A stretch of 47,492 bases of DNA from Streptomyces lateritius (GTDB lineage: Bacteria > Actinomycetota > Actinomycetes > Streptomycetales > Streptomycetaceae), in NCBI RefSeq assembly GCF_014649715.1, contig NZ_BMTO01000002.1, forward strand, positions 294,718 to 342,209, in the 5' to 3' direction. The first letter of the stretch is position 1. The number at the start of each line of letters is the position of its first letter. Made by a program: the position numbers and the translations under genes. Shown here in pieces: positions 17,185-25,562 of the stretch. The notes below the pieces were generated by a model, which did no database searches, was not told the DNA's origin, and saw nothing but the letters and a program-made list of their open reading frames with translations.

Positions 17185-18246
17185 TCAGCGGTCGAAGTCG
17201 AGCTCCACTTCCGCCGTGGCGGGGTGCGACTGGCAGGCCAGGACGTAGCCGGCTTCGGTCTCCTCGGGCTCCAGTGCGAAGTTGCGGTCCATCCGGACCT
17301 CGCCGCCGACCAGGAAGGCGCGGCAGGTGCCGCACACGCCGCCCTTGCAGGCGTAGGGGGCGTCGGCGCGGGCCCGGAGCACGGTGTCGAGCAGCGTCTC
17401 GCCCTCCTGTACGGGCCAGTTGCCGGAGCGGCCGTGCAGGGTGGCTGTCAGGGTGGCGTGGACGGGTGCGCCGGTGGTGGGCGCCGGGGCGGGGGCCGAT
17501 CCGTCGTCGACGTGGAAGATCTCCTGGTGGATCCGGCCGCGTTCGACGCCGAGTCCGCGCAGGGCGTGTTCGGCGCTCTGCACGAGGCCGAAGGGGCCGC
17601 ACAGGAACCAGCCGTCGATGTCGCCGACGGGCAGGAGCGCGGGCAGCAGGCCGGTGAGCCGTTCCTGGTCGAGGCGTCCGGAGGGGAGGCCCGACTGCTG
17701 TTCCTCCCGGGAGAGCACGGTGACGAGCTGGAAGCGGTCGGGGTAGCGGTCCTTGAGGTCGGCCACCTCGTCGAGGAACATTGTGGAAGAGGCGGTTCGG
17801 TCGCTGCGGATCAGGCAGAACCGGGCTTCGGGTTCCTGTGCGAGGAGTGTCGCCGCCATCGAGAGGACTGGGGTGATGCCGCTGCCGCCGACGACGGCGG
17901 CGAAGTGCCCGGGGCGGGGAGCGAGGACGAAGCGGCCGGTGGGCTCCATGACCTCGACGGTGTCGCCGACGGCCAGTTCCTTGAGGGCGTACGTGGAGAA
18001 CTCGCCGCCGTCGACCCGGCGGATGCCCACGCGCAGTACGGGGTCCTGGCCGGCCGGGGTGGCGGGGGCGCAGATCGAGTACGTGCGGCGGATCTCCTCG
18101 CCGTTCGGCGTGGTGCGGCGCAGGGCGAGGTGCTGGCCGGGGAGGTGGCGGTAGGTTTCGCGCAGCTCGGGCGGGACCGCGAAGGTGACGGCCACCGAGT
18201 CGTCCGTGAGCTGCTCGACCTCGCTCACCTCGAGCGGGTGGAACAT
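17185..18246 (-). CDS. paaE: Phenylacetyl-CoA epoxidase reductase subunit PaaE
   Basis: A 353-residue electron-transfer component that passes electrons from NADPH through FAD and a 2Fe-2S cluster to the PaaA di-iron centre. The N-terminal ferredoxin-reductase part has RTYSICAP (54-61) for FAD and GGSGITPVLSM (120-130) for the nucleotide. The C-terminal plant-type ferredoxin domain has ligands Cys300, Cys305, Cys308 and Cys338. Its ATG directly follows the paaD stop (TAGATG). Last gene of the paaABCDE operon; the domain order is that of authentic PaaE/PaaK. Confidence 0.95.
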   Translation of the reverse strand: MFHPLEVSEVEQLTDDSVAVTFAVPPELRETYRHLPGQHLALRRTTPNGEEIRRTYSICAPATPAGQDPVLRVGIRRVDGGEFSTYALKELAVGDTVEVMEPTGRFVLAPRPGHFAAVVGGSGITPVLSMAATLLAQEPEARFCLIRSDRTASSTMFLDEVADLKDRYPDRFQLVTVLSREEQQSGLPSGRLDQERLTGLLPALLPVGDIDGWFLCGPFGLVQSAEHALRGLGVERGRIHQEIFHVDDGSAPAPAPTTGAPVHATLTATLHGRSGNWPVQEGETLLDTVLRARADAPYACKGGVCGTCRAFLVGGEVRMDRNFALEPEETEAGYVLACQSHPATAEVELDFDR

Positions 18247-18744
18247 CTACAACTCCTTGAAGTGGTCGAACGGTTCGCGGCAGGTCGTGCAGCGGCGCAG
18301 TGCCTTGCAGGCCGTGGAGGAGAACCGGCTCAGCAGTTCGGTGTCGGTGGAGCCGCAGTGGGGGCAGCGGATCGCCAGGGTGAGGGGTATGGGGCCGTCG
18401 GCCGGGCCCTGCGGGCGGGGCGGGGCGATGCCGTACTCGGCCAGTTTGCGGCGGCCTTCGTCGCTGATGTCGTCCGTGGACCAGGCGGGGGCGAGGACGG
18501 TGACGACGGAGACCTCGGGCACGCCGTGGTCGTGCAGGGCGCGCTCGATGTCGGAGGCCATGGCCTCGATCGCGGGGCAGCCGGTGTAGGTCGGGGTCAG
18601 TTCGACCTCGACCCGGCCGGGGCCGAGCACCTGGACGCCGCGCAGGACTCCCAGTTCCCGCAGGGTGAGGACGGGCAGCTCGGGGTCGGGGACGGCGCCG
18701 GCGATCCGGCTCAGTTCCTCCTCCAGGGCCGTCATGGTCACCAT
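18247..18744 (-). CDS. paaD: Phenylacetate degradation protein PaaD (MIP18/DUF59 family)
   Basis: A 165-residue protein thought to help assemble iron-sulfur or di-iron centres of the phenylacetyl-CoA epoxidase. The N-terminal DUF59 domain contains VPDPELPVLTLRELGVLRGV and the TPTYTGCPAIEAM cysteine motif. The C-terminal part has paired cysteines, CPHCGS and CTTCREPF, forming a zinc-ribbon-like module typical of PaaD/PaaJ. I chose the ATG at 18744, which overlaps the paaC stop; a second ATG at 18735 (MTALEEE) would remove three residues and is almost as good. Confidence 0.93.
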   Translation of the reverse strand: MVTMTALEEELSRIAGAVPDPELPVLTLRELGVLRGVQVLGPGRVEVELTPTYTGCPAIEAMASDIERALHDHGVPEVSVVTVLAPAWSTDDISDEGRRKLAEYGIAPPRPQGPADGPIPLTLAIRCPHCGSTDTELLSRFSSTACKALRRCTTCREPFDHFKEL

Positions 18745-19463
18745 GTCGCCCCCGGGTGGCTGCGGTGGAGGTGCTGCATCTCGGCGAGCATCCGTCCGAA
18801 GGGTTCGGTGTGCAGGCCCTGTCGGCCGGCGCCTGCGGTCCAGGCGCCGGTGCGGGGCCCGTCCGGCACGGTGAGGGTGGCCTGTTCGAGGACGGCGGTG
18901 ACCGATGCCAGCCAGCTGTTCTCCATGGCGGTGAGGTCCACGTCGAGCCCGTCGACGGGCTGGAACATTTCGCCGGTGTAGCGCCAGAGGGCGTCGCAGG
19001 CCCGCTGCATGCGGGTGTGGCTCTCGGGGGTGCCGTCGCCGAGGCGCAGGGTCCAGTGCTCGGCGTGGTCCTGGTGGTAGGCGACTTCCTTGACGGCCTT
19101 GGCCGCGAGGCCGCTGAAGGGTCCTTCGCCGGATGCCAGCTGTCCGTAGAGGAGCTTCTGGTAGGTGGAGAAGTAGAGCTGGCGGGCGATGGTGTGGGCG
19201 AAGTCGCCGTTCGGCTGCTCGACGAGCTGGGTGTTGCGGAAGGCGCGCTCTTCCCGGAGGTAGGCGAGTTCGTCCTCGTCGCCGACGAGGGAGAGCAGGA
19301 CGCGTGCCTGGCCGAGGAGGTCGAGCGCGATGTTGGCGAGGGCGACGTCCTCCTCGAGGACGGGGGCGTTGCCCGCCCATTCTCCGAGGCGGTGGGAGAG
19401 CACGAGGGCGTCGTCGCCGAGGGCGAGGGCGGCGGCCTCGATCGCGGTGGTCTGCGCGGTCAC
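18738..19463 (-). CDS. paaC: Phenylacetyl-CoA epoxidase structural subunit PaaC
   Basis: A 241-residue ferritin-fold subunit that pairs with PaaA to form the core of the epoxidase without itself carrying the active metal site. Characteristic segments are DDALVLSHRLGEWAGNAPVLEEDVALANIALDLLGQ-type helices near the N-terminus, FAHTIARQLYFSTYQ, and AYHQDHAEHWTLRLGDGT. The GTG start at 19463 overlaps the paaB stop (GTGA). It ends inside the paaD start region, so translation of the whole operon looks coupled. Confidence 0.95.
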   Translation of the reverse strand: MTAQTTAIEAAALALGDDALVLSHRLGEWAGNAPVLEEDVALANIALDLLGQARVLLSLVGDEDELAYLREERAFRNTQLVEQPNGDFAHTIARQLYFSTYQKLLYGQLASGEGPFSGLAAKAVKEVAYHQDHAEHWTLRLGDGTPESHTRMQRACDALWRYTGEMFQPVDGLDVDLTAMENSWLASVTAVLEQATLTVPDGPRTGAWTAGAGRQGLHTEPFGRMLAEMQHLHRSHPGATW

Positions 19464-19747
19464 AGGTGCTTCACCCCCTCCGGGATCTCGTAGAACGTCG
19501 GGTGGCGGTAGGGCTTGTCAGCCGACGGGTCGAAGAAGGGGTCCTTCTCGTCGGGGGAGGAGGCGGTGATCGCGGCGGAGGGGACGACCCAGAGGGAGAC
19601 GCCTTCGCCTCGGCGGGTGTACAGGTCCCGGGCGTTGCGCAGGGCCATTTCGGCGTCCGGGGCGTGCAGGCTGCCCGCGTGGGTGTGGGAAAGTCCGCGG
19701 CGCGAGCGGACGAACACCTCCCACAGGGGCCATCCGTCGGTGGTCAT
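19460..19747 (-). CDS. paaB: Phenylacetyl-CoA epoxidase subunit PaaB
   Basis: A 95-residue small subunit of the epoxidase complex, needed for its assembly or activity. It has the family opening [20 protein letters not shown], the [17 protein letters not shown] segment and the C-terminal [16 protein letters not shown]. The ATG at 19747 overlaps the paaA stop (ATGA) and the stop overlaps the paaC GTG, so the three core subunits are translationally linked. Confidence 0.96.
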   Translation of the reverse strand: MTTDGWPLWEVFVRSRRGLSHTHAGSLHAPDAEMALRNARDLYTRRGEGVSLWVVPSAAITASSPDEKDPFFDPSADKPYRHPTFYEIPEGVKHL

Positions 19748-20820
19748 GCCCGTGCCTCCCCGTTCTCCTGCTGCTCCGTGCGCTGCTGTGTGTGCTGCTC
19801 TGGGTGGTTCGTCGAGTGCTTGTCGGCGTACGCGGCGGCGGCTTCTCTGACCCAGGCGCCGTCCTCGTGGGCCTGGCGGCGCTTGCTGAGCCGCTGTTCG
19901 TTGCAGGGGCCGTTGCCCTTGAGGACGTCCCAGAACTCGGTCCAGTCGATGGGTCCGAAGTCGTAGTGTCCGCGTTCCTCGTTCCACCGCAGGTCCGGGT
20001 CGGGGAGGGTGAGTCCGAGGGCTTCGGCCTGGGGGACGGCGATGTCGACGAAGCGCTGGCGCAGTTCGTCGTTGGAGTGCCGCTTGATCTTCCAGGCCAT
20101 GGACTGGGCGGAGTGGGCCGACTCGTCGTCCGGCGGGCCGAACATCATCAGGGACGGCCACCACCAGCGGTTCACCGCGTCCTGGGCCATGGCGTGCTGC
20201 GCCTCGGTGCCCTTGGAGAGGGCGAGGAGGGCTTCGTATCCCTGACGCTGGTGGAAGGACTCCTCCTTGCAGACCCGGATCATGGCGCGGGCGTACGGGC
20301 CGTACGAGCAGCGGCAGAGGGGGACCTGGTTGGTGATGGCGGCGCCGTCCACGAGCCAGCCGATCGCGCCGACGTCGGCCCAGGTCAGGGTGGGGTAGTT
20401 GAAGATCGAGGAGTACTTCTGGCGGCCGGAGTGGAGTTTGTCGAGGAGCTCGTCGCGGCTGGTGCCGAGGGTCTCCGCCGCGCTGTACAGGTACAGGCCG
20501 TGGCCTGCCTCGTCCTGGACCTTGGCCATGAGGATGGCCTTGCGCCGCAGTGTGGGGGCGCGGGTGATCCAGTTGGCCTCCGGCTGCATGCCGATGATCT
20601 CGGAGTGGGCGTGCTGCGCGATCTGGCGGACGAGGGAGGCCCGGTAGGCGTCGGGCATCCAGTCGCGCGGTTCGATGCGCTCGTCGGCGGCGACGGCGGC
20701 ATCGAACACCGCCTCGTGGGCGGCCTGGCCGGCCGCCGCGGCGGTGTCCTGCTCGGCTCGCACGCCCTGTGCGTCCGCGGTCACTGCTGTCACGGCTGTC
20801 GCTGCCGTCCCTGCGGTCAT
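19744..20820 (-). CDS. paaA: Phenylacetyl-CoA epoxidase catalytic subunit PaaA
   Basis: A 358-residue di-iron oxygenase subunit that, with PaaBCE, converts phenylacetyl-CoA to its ring 1,2-epoxide. The ferritin-like fold has metal-ligand motifs E-x-x-H at Glu104-His107 (DEAGH) and Glu187-His190 (EESFH), plus Glu74 in HSEII. The Ala/Thr/Val-rich first 40 residues and Gln-rich tail (HTQQRTEQQ) are extra. First gene of paaABCDE. A TetR-type palindrome ends 11 bp before the ATG, so repression by the nearby TetR protein is likely. GGGGG seven bases upstream supports the start. Confidence 0.96.
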   Translation of the reverse strand: MTAGTAATAVTAVTADAQGVRAEQDTAAAAGQAAHEAVFDAAVAADERIEPRDWMPDAYRASLVRQIAQHAHSEIIGMQPEANWITRAPTLRRKAILMAKVQDEAGHGLYLYSAAETLGTSRDELLDKLHSGRQKYSSIFNYPTLTWADVGAIGWLVDGAAITNQVPLCRCSYGPYARAMIRVCKEESFHQRQGYEALLALSKGTEAQHAMAQDAVNRWWWPSLMMFGPPDDESAHSAQSMAWKIKRHSNDELRQRFVDIAVPQAEALGLTLPDPDLRWNEERGHYDFGPIDWTEFWDVLKGNGPCNEQRLSKRRQAHEDGAWVREAAAAYADKHSTNHPEQHTQQRTEQQENGEARA

Positions 20821-20830
20821 CGGACCCCCT

Positions 20831-20849
20831 ACCGACCGATCGTTCGGTT
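20831..20849. promoter_or_regulatory. TetR-type operator upstream of paaA
   Basis: ACCGACCGATCGTTCGGTT lies 11-29 bp upstream of the paaA start. Its reverse complement matches the paaN-side site (25493-25511) at 18 of 19 positions. An inverted half-site, GGTCGGTCGG, follows at 20863-20872. Confidence 0.8.
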
Positions 20850-20893
20850 GAATGACTTCAATGGTCGGTCGGCGGCCCGTATGGTGTCAACCC

Positions 20894-20902
20894 TGTGGAT
20901 AA
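20894..20902 (-). other. DnaA box (TTATCCACA on minus strand)
   Basis: TGTGGATAA on the plus strand is a perfect DnaA box, located in the divergent gap between paaA and the DUF5819 gene. Confidence 0.5.
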
Positions 20903-20932
20903 CCGGGGTGGGCCGAACGGGATCGGGGCAGG

Positions 20933-21661
20933 ATGGACGCGTACGACGACGCGGGCGGACTCGAGGAGCCCCCGGCCCCCGAACCGGACGCCCCCTCCGG
21001 TGCGGGGATCGCCTCGCTCTCGCTCCCGTACCAGGTCGTGGCGGCTGTCGCGCTCGCCGTCGTCGGCGTCCTCGCCTGCGCGCACCTCGCGATGGTCTTC
21101 CTGCACGTCGCGCCCTCGAACACGCTGACCAAGCGGCACGGCGAGGCCGTGGACGACTGGGTCTATCCCGAGTTCGAGCAGAACTGGAAGCTCTTCGCCC
21201 CCAATCCGCTCCAGCAGAACGTCTCCGTCCAGGTCCGCGCCCAGGTCGCACCCGCCGACGGCTCCCGGCGCACCACGGGCTGGATCGATCTCTCCGCGCA
21301 GGACGCCGAAGCGATCCGCGGCAGCCTGGTGCCCAGCCACACCGAGCAGAACGAGCTGCGCCGGGCGTGGGACTTCTATCTGAACTCCCACACCGACGAC
21401 CATCGGCCCAACGGCCTGCGGGGCACGCTCTCCGAGAGTTACCTACGCCGGATCGTCATGCTGCGCCTGGAGGGGCAGCGCCTCGGCGGCACGGTGGAGC
21501 GGATCCAGCTCCGCCAGACGGTTCGGGCGGTGCCCGCCCCGCCGTGGAGCACCGAGCGGACCGACGCCGCCCCTGCCCACCGGGAGCTGCCCTGGTGGCG
21601 GGTCGGCCCCGCCGATCTGCCCGGCGCGGCGCAGGAGAACCGTACGGAGGAGGCCCGGTGA
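20933..21661 (+). CDS. DUF5819 family membrane protein
   Basis: A 242-residue protein with a cytoplasmic Asp/Glu/Pro-rich N-terminus, one membrane segment at about 33-58, and an extracytoplasmic domain containing the family hallmark NWKLFAPNPLQQN (Trp84). The remainder is an all-soluble region ending in a polar tail. The stop overlaps the next start (GTGA), so it is translated together with the HTTM protein. That pairing, a single-pass protein with a W-x-x-F-x-x-N/D-P signature followed by an HTTM protein, resembles SdpA-SdpB of Bacillus toxin production; the similarity is in layout and not proven by alignment. Confidence 0.85.
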   Translation: MDAYDDAGGLEEPPAPEPDAPSGAGIASLSLPYQVVAAVALAVVGVLACAHLAMVFLHVAPSNTLTKRHGEAVDDWVYPEFEQNWKLFAPNPLQQNVSVQVRAQVAPADGSRRTTGWIDLSAQDAEAIRGSLVPSHTEQNELRRAWDFYLNSHTDDHRPNGLRGTLSESYLRRIVMLRLEGQRLGGTVERIQLRQTVRAVPAPPWSTERTDAAPAHRELPWWRVGPADLPGAAQENRTEEAR

Positions 21662-22989
21662 ACGCACCTTCGGCGAGCCCGGACCCCGGTCGGCACGTCC
21701 AGCACGTCCGGCGCGTCCGGCGGGAGGACGGCCGGGAGCCGCTCGACCGGCGGCTCGGCCGGGCCGTCCAGCGGGTCACGGCCTCGGCGCTCGGCCCGTA
21801 CCAGACCGCGATCGTACGGATCGGCGTCTCACTCACCTGGCTGCTCTTCCTGCTGCGCGAGCTGCCCCACCGTCATGAGCTGTACGGACCCGACGGCCCC
21901 TGGTCGTGGGAGATGGGCCGGCAGCTGATCGCCGACAACGACGCGTTCACGGCGCTGATGTGGTCGGACGGCCGGCTCTGGTTCGAGATCGTCTACGCGC
22001 TCGCCGTGCTCTCCGCCGCCCTGCTGCTGCTGGGCTGGCGGACGCGTGCCGTGTCGGTGGTCTTCATGGTCGGGGTGCTCTCACTGCAGAATCGCTCCGT
22101 CTTCGTGGGCGACGGCGGCGACAACGTCCTCCACCTCCTCGCGATCTACCTGGTCCTGACCCGCTGCGGCCAGGTCTGGTCACTGGACGCCCGCCGGGCC
22201 GCCAGGGAAGCCCGCGCCGCGGCGCACGGCGAGGCCCGCGACGAGGCGAACGAGGACGCGCACGGCCTGCCGCCCCGCCGAGACGTCGTCGGCCCGCTGC
22301 TGTGGACGGTGCTGGGGGGCTTCCTGCTCGCCGCCACCGCCTTCGCCGATGTGACCGGATCTGTGTGGCTGGTGGTGCTGCTGTGGGTGCTGTGGCTGGG
22401 GCAGGCGCTGTGGTGGCTGGTGTGCCGCTTCACCCCGGGCGAGCCGCGCACGCTCCTCGACGTCCTCGCCAACCTCGCCCACAACGGCGCGCTCGTCGTG
22501 ATGATGGCCGAGGTCTGTCTGATCTACGCCACGGCCGGCTGGTACAAGATCCAGGGTTCGCGCTGGCAGGACGGCACGGCGCTGTACTACCCGCTTCATC
22601 TGGACTACTTCACGCCCTGGCCGGCCCTCTCCGACCTGCTCGCATCCAGCGGCGTGATGGTGATGGTGTTGACCTACGGCACCGTGCTGGTCCAGGTCGC
22701 CTTCCCGTTCGCCCTCTTCAACCGCAGGGTGAAGAACGTCCTGCTGGTCGCGATGATGCTTGAGCACGCCGGGATCGCCGTGCTCCTCGGGCTGCCGCTG
22801 TTCTCGCTCGCCATGATCTCCGCGGACGCGGTGTTCCTGCCGACGGCTTTCCTGGTCTGGCTCGGGGCGCGGGTGGGGCGCGGCCGGGACCGGCTGCTGT
22901 CCCGGCTGTTGCCGCGCCGGTACGGGGGGAGGGTGCCGGAGCAGCGTCGTACGGGCGGTGAGAACACCCCCCGTACCCTCGTGGGGTGA
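21658..22989 (+). CDS. HTTM-domain (vitamin K-dependent carboxylase-like) membrane protein
   Basis: A 443-residue polytopic protein with about eight membrane segments. It carries HTTM-family features: an N-terminal amphipathic/hydrophobic region (YQTAIVRIGVSLTWLLFLLRE), GDGGDNVLHLLAIYL, and the signature GWYKIQGSRWQDGTALYYPL near residues 293-312. An Arg/Ala-rich cytoplasmic loop lies at about 180-205. Start is the GTG at 21658, overlapping the DUF5819 stop. HTTM proteins are related to gamma-glutamyl carboxylases, but bacterial members mostly lack defined substrates. Its stop overlaps the methyltransferase start, so all three genes form one unit. Confidence 0.88.
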   Translation: MNAPSASPDPGRHVQHVRRVRREDGREPLDRRLGRAVQRVTASALGPYQTAIVRIGVSLTWLLFLLRELPHRHELYGPDGPWSWEMGRQLIADNDAFTALMWSDGRLWFEIVYALAVLSAALLLLGWRTRAVSVVFMVGVLSLQNRSVFVGDGGDNVLHLLAIYLVLTRCGQVWSLDARRAAREARAAAHGEARDEANEDAHGLPPRRDVVGPLLWTVLGGFLLAATAFADVTGSVWLVVLLWVLWLGQALWWLVCRFTPGEPRTLLDVLANLAHNGALVVMMAEVCLIYATAGWYKIQGSRWQDGTALYYPLHLDYFTPWPALSDLLASSGVMVMVLTYGTVLVQVAFPFALFNRRVKNVLLVAMMLEHAGIAVLLGLPLFSLAMISADAVFLPTAFLVWLGARVGRGRDRLLSRLLPRRYGGRVPEQRRTGGENTPRTLVG

Positions 22990-23681
22990 GCACCGCAGAA
23001 GAGTCCGAGCCGATCCAGTTCGACGAGGGGTACGCCCCCGAGGTCGGTGTGGGGCCGCATCCGCAGCCCTGGCCGGACGGTGAGCGCTACGACCCCGAGC
23101 TGCTGGCCGGGGGCGACCGGCGCAACGTCGTCGACCGCTACCGCTACTGGACGCGGGAGGCGATCGTCGCCGACCTGGACACCCGCCGGCACGACTTCCA
23201 TGTCGCGGTGGAGAACTGGGGCCACGACTTCAACATCGGGTCGGTGGTGCGGACCGCCAACGCCTTCCTGGCCAAGGAGATCCACATCGTGGGCCGGCGG
23301 CGCTGGAACCGGCGCGGTGCCATGGTCACCGACCGCTACCAGCATGTGCGCCACCACCCCGACACCGCGTCGCTGACGGCGTGGGCGGCCGCCGAGGAGC
23401 TGCCGATCATCGGGATCGACAATCTGCCGGGCGCGGTGCCGCTGGAGCGGACCGTGCTGCCGCGGCGCTGTGTGCTGCTGTTCGGGCAGGAGGGGCCGGG
23501 GCTCACCGAGGAGGCGCGCGAGCACGCGGCGATGGTCTGCTCGATCGCCCAGTTCGGCTCGACCCGGTCGATCAACGCGGGCGCCGCGGCCGCGATCGCG
23601 ATGCACGCTTGGGTGCAGCGGTACGCCGAGGTCGGCGACGGCGCCAAGCCCCTGCAGGGGCAGGGGTCGGGCCGGGGCTGA
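22986..23681 (+). CDS. SpoU-family (TrmH) RNA 2'-O-methyltransferase
   Basis: A 231-residue SPOUT methyltransferase. Motif 1 is NIGSVVRTANAF (83-94), motif 2 LLFGQEGPGLTEE (164-176), and motif 3 SIAQFGSTRSINAGAAAAIA (186-205). These form the trefoil knot that binds S-adenosylmethionine. The probable substrate is a tRNA or rRNA ribose; the exact position is not readable. GTG start overlaps the HTTM stop (GTGA). A perfect hairpin follows. Confidence 0.93.
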   Translation: MSTAEESEPIQFDEGYAPEVGVGPHPQPWPDGERYDPELLAGGDRRNVVDRYRYWTREAIVADLDTRRHDFHVAVENWGHDFNIGSVVRTANAFLAKEIHIVGRRRWNRRGAMVTDRYQHVRHHPDTASLTAWAAAEELPIIGIDNLPGAVPLERTVLPRRCVLLFGQEGPGLTEEAREHAAMVCSIAQFGSTRSINAGAAAAIAMHAWVQRYAEVGDGAKPLQGQGSGRG

Positions 23682-23704
23682 TACGGCGCTGAGGCCTTGG
23701 GAGT

Positions 23705-23735
23705 GCTCGCGGGGGCCCTGAGGGCCCCCGCGAGC
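23705..23735. terminator. Bidirectional hairpin terminator
   Basis: Perfect 14-bp stem, GCTCGCGGGGGCCC with GGGCCCCCGCGAGC, and a TGA loop. It sits between the convergent methyltransferase and paaN genes and would serve both. Confidence 0.85.
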
Positions 23736-23743
23736 GCCCTGGC

Positions 23744-25438
23744 TCACGCCTGGCGGCGAACCTCCACCACCCGGAAGCGGTTGGCGACGAAGGCGCTGTC
23801 GCACAGCGCCGCGTTCGCGGCAGGGTTGCCGCCGGAGCCGTGGAAGTCGGAGAAGGCGGCGGTCTGGTTGACGTAGACCCCGCCCGTCAGGTTCAGCGAG
23901 AGCTGGGCCGACTCCTCCAGGCAGACCTCCTCGACGGCGCGCTCGGTGTCGGCCGAGGTCGTGTACGCGCCGACCGTCATCGCGCCCTTCTCCCGGACCG
24001 TGCGGCGCAGCAGCTCCAGCGCGTCGGTGGTCGAGTCGACGGAGACGGCGAAGGAGACCGGGCCGAAGCACTCGGAGAGGTACGCGGCCTCGTCGTCCGG
24101 CTTGGAGCCGTCGAGCTTCACGATGACGGGCGTACGGACCACGGCGTCCGGGAAGTCCGGGTTGGCGACCTCGCGGGAGGCGAGCGCCACCTCGCCGAGG
24201 CCGGCCGCGGCCTCCAGTCGCGCCTTCACATCGGGGTTGACCAAGGCGCCGAGCAGGGCGTTCGCCCGCGCGTCGTCGCCGAGGAGACCGCCGACCGCGG
24301 CGGCGAGATCGGTGACCACCTCGTCGTACGACTTGGGTCCCGCGTCCGTGGTGATGCCGTCGCGGGGGATCAGCAGGTTCTGCGGGGTGGTGCACATCTG
24401 GCCGCTGTAGAGCGAGAGGGAGAACGCCAGGTTGGACAGCATTCCCTTGTAGTCGTCGGTGGAGTCGACGACCACCGTGTTGACGCCCGCCTTCTCCGTG
24501 TAGACCTGCGCCTGGCGGGCGTGGGTCTCCAGCCATTCGCCGAAGGCGGTGGACCCGGTGTAGTCGATGATCCGGATCTCGGGGCGGACGGCCAGGGTCT
24601 TGGCGATGCCCTCGCCGGGCCGCTCGACGGCCACCGCGACCAGGTTGGGGTCGAATCCGGCCTCGGCCAGGACCTCGCGGGCGACGCGGACCGTGAGCGC
24701 CAGCGGGAGGACGGCACGCGGGTGCGGCTTGACCAGGACCGGGTTGCCGGTGGCCAGGGAGGCGAACAGGCCCGGGTAGCCGTTCCACGTCGGGAAGGTG
24801 TTGCAGCCGATCATCAGCGCGATGCCGCGGGCGACCGGCGTGAAGGACTTGGCCAGCTCCAGAGGGTCCCGCTTGCCCTGCGGCTTGGACCAGTCGGCGC
24901 TGCCGGGAGTGCGGGTCTGTTCGGCGTACGCGTACGCCACCGCCTCCAGACCGCGGTCCTGGGCGTGCGGGCCGCCGGCCTGGAACGCCATCATGAAGGC
25001 CTGGCCGCTGGTGTGCATGACCGCGTGCGCGAACTCGTGCGTACGGGCGGAGATCCGGGCGAGGATCTCCAGGCAGACCAGGGCGCGCACCTCGGCGCCG
25101 GCGTCGCGCCAGGCGGCCATGCCGACGCGCATCGCGGGCAGCAGGACGTCGATGTCGGCGTGCGGGTACTCCACGCCGAGGGCGGGGCCATAAGGCGAGA
25201 TCTCGCCACCGGTCCAGCCGTCCGTGCCGGGCTGGTCCAGTTCGAAGCGCCGGTCGAGGAGCGACTTGTACGCGTCGAGGCCCGCGGCGGCGTCCAGCGA
25301 GCCGTTCTCGCCGTAGGCCTTGGGATGCTCGGGGTGCGGCGACCAGTAGGCACGGGTGCGGATGGTGTCGAGAGCCTGGTCGAGTGTGGACCGGTGCTTC
25401 TCGGCCAGGGCGTCGGTGGTCAGCTGAGCGGCGGCCAT
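23744..25438 (-). CDS. paaN: Phenylacetate degradation aldehyde dehydrogenase PaaN
   Basis: A 564-residue aldehyde dehydrogenase-superfamily protein of the actinobacterial PaaN type, which lacks the C-terminal hydratase domain of PaaZ. It is thought to oxidize the semialdehyde formed on ring opening of the oxepin-CoA. The catalytic Cys349 is in YSGQMCTTPQN; the cofactor-binding region includes GCNTFPTWNGYPGLFASLATGNP and YTGSTAFGEWL. The ATG at 25438 (MAAAQLTTDALAEKH) has GAGGAG 11 bases upstream; an open upstream extension crosses the operator and is rejected. Divergent from the hydroxyacyl-CoA dehydrogenase, with a TetR-type operator inside its promoter. Confidence 0.92.
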   Translation of the reverse strand: MAAAQLTTDALAEKHRSTLDQALDTIRTRAYWSPHPEHPKAYGENGSLDAAAGLDAYKSLLDRRFELDQPGTDGWTGGEISPYGPALGVEYPHADIDVLLPAMRVGMAAWRDAGAEVRALVCLEILARISARTHEFAHAVMHTSGQAFMMAFQAGGPHAQDRGLEAVAYAYAEQTRTPGSADWSKPQGKRDPLELAKSFTPVARGIALMIGCNTFPTWNGYPGLFASLATGNPVLVKPHPRAVLPLALTVRVAREVLAEAGFDPNLVAVAVERPGEGIAKTLAVRPEIRIIDYTGSTAFGEWLETHARQAQVYTEKAGVNTVVVDSTDDYKGMLSNLAFSLSLYSGQMCTTPQNLLIPRDGITTDAGPKSYDEVVTDLAAAVGGLLGDDARANALLGALVNPDVKARLEAAAGLGEVALASREVANPDFPDAVVRTPVIVKLDGSKPDDEAAYLSECFGPVSFAVSVDSTTDALELLRRTVREKGAMTVGAYTTSADTERAVEEVCLEESAQLSLNLTGGVYVNQTAAFSDFHGSGGNPAANAALCDSAFVANRFRVVEVRRQA

Positions 25439-25487
25439 TGCGGGACCAACTCCTCGTCGAGCTGGGCGTGGACGGGCGGACAGAGTT

Positions 25488-25515
25488 AGAGTAACCGAAC
25501 GATCGGTCGGGACAA
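25488..25515 (-). promoter_or_regulatory. paaN promoter with operator in the spacer
   Basis: On the minus strand, -35 TTGTCC (25510-25515) and -10 TACTCT (25488-25493) are 16 bp apart. The TetR-type palindrome AACCGAACGATCGGTCGGG (25493-25511) fills the spacer, an arrangement in which a bound repressor would exclude RNA polymerase. Confidence 0.65.
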
Positions 25516-25531
25516 GGGGTTCTGTCGAAGC

Positions 25532-25540
25532 TGTGGACAA
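25532..25540 (-). other. DnaA box (TTGTCCACA on minus strand)
   Basis: TGTGGACAA on the plus strand is an exact DnaA box between the paaN operator and the start of the hydroxyacyl-CoA dehydrogenase. Confidence 0.5.
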
Positions 25541-25562
25541 CCCATCGGGGAGGATCAGTCGT

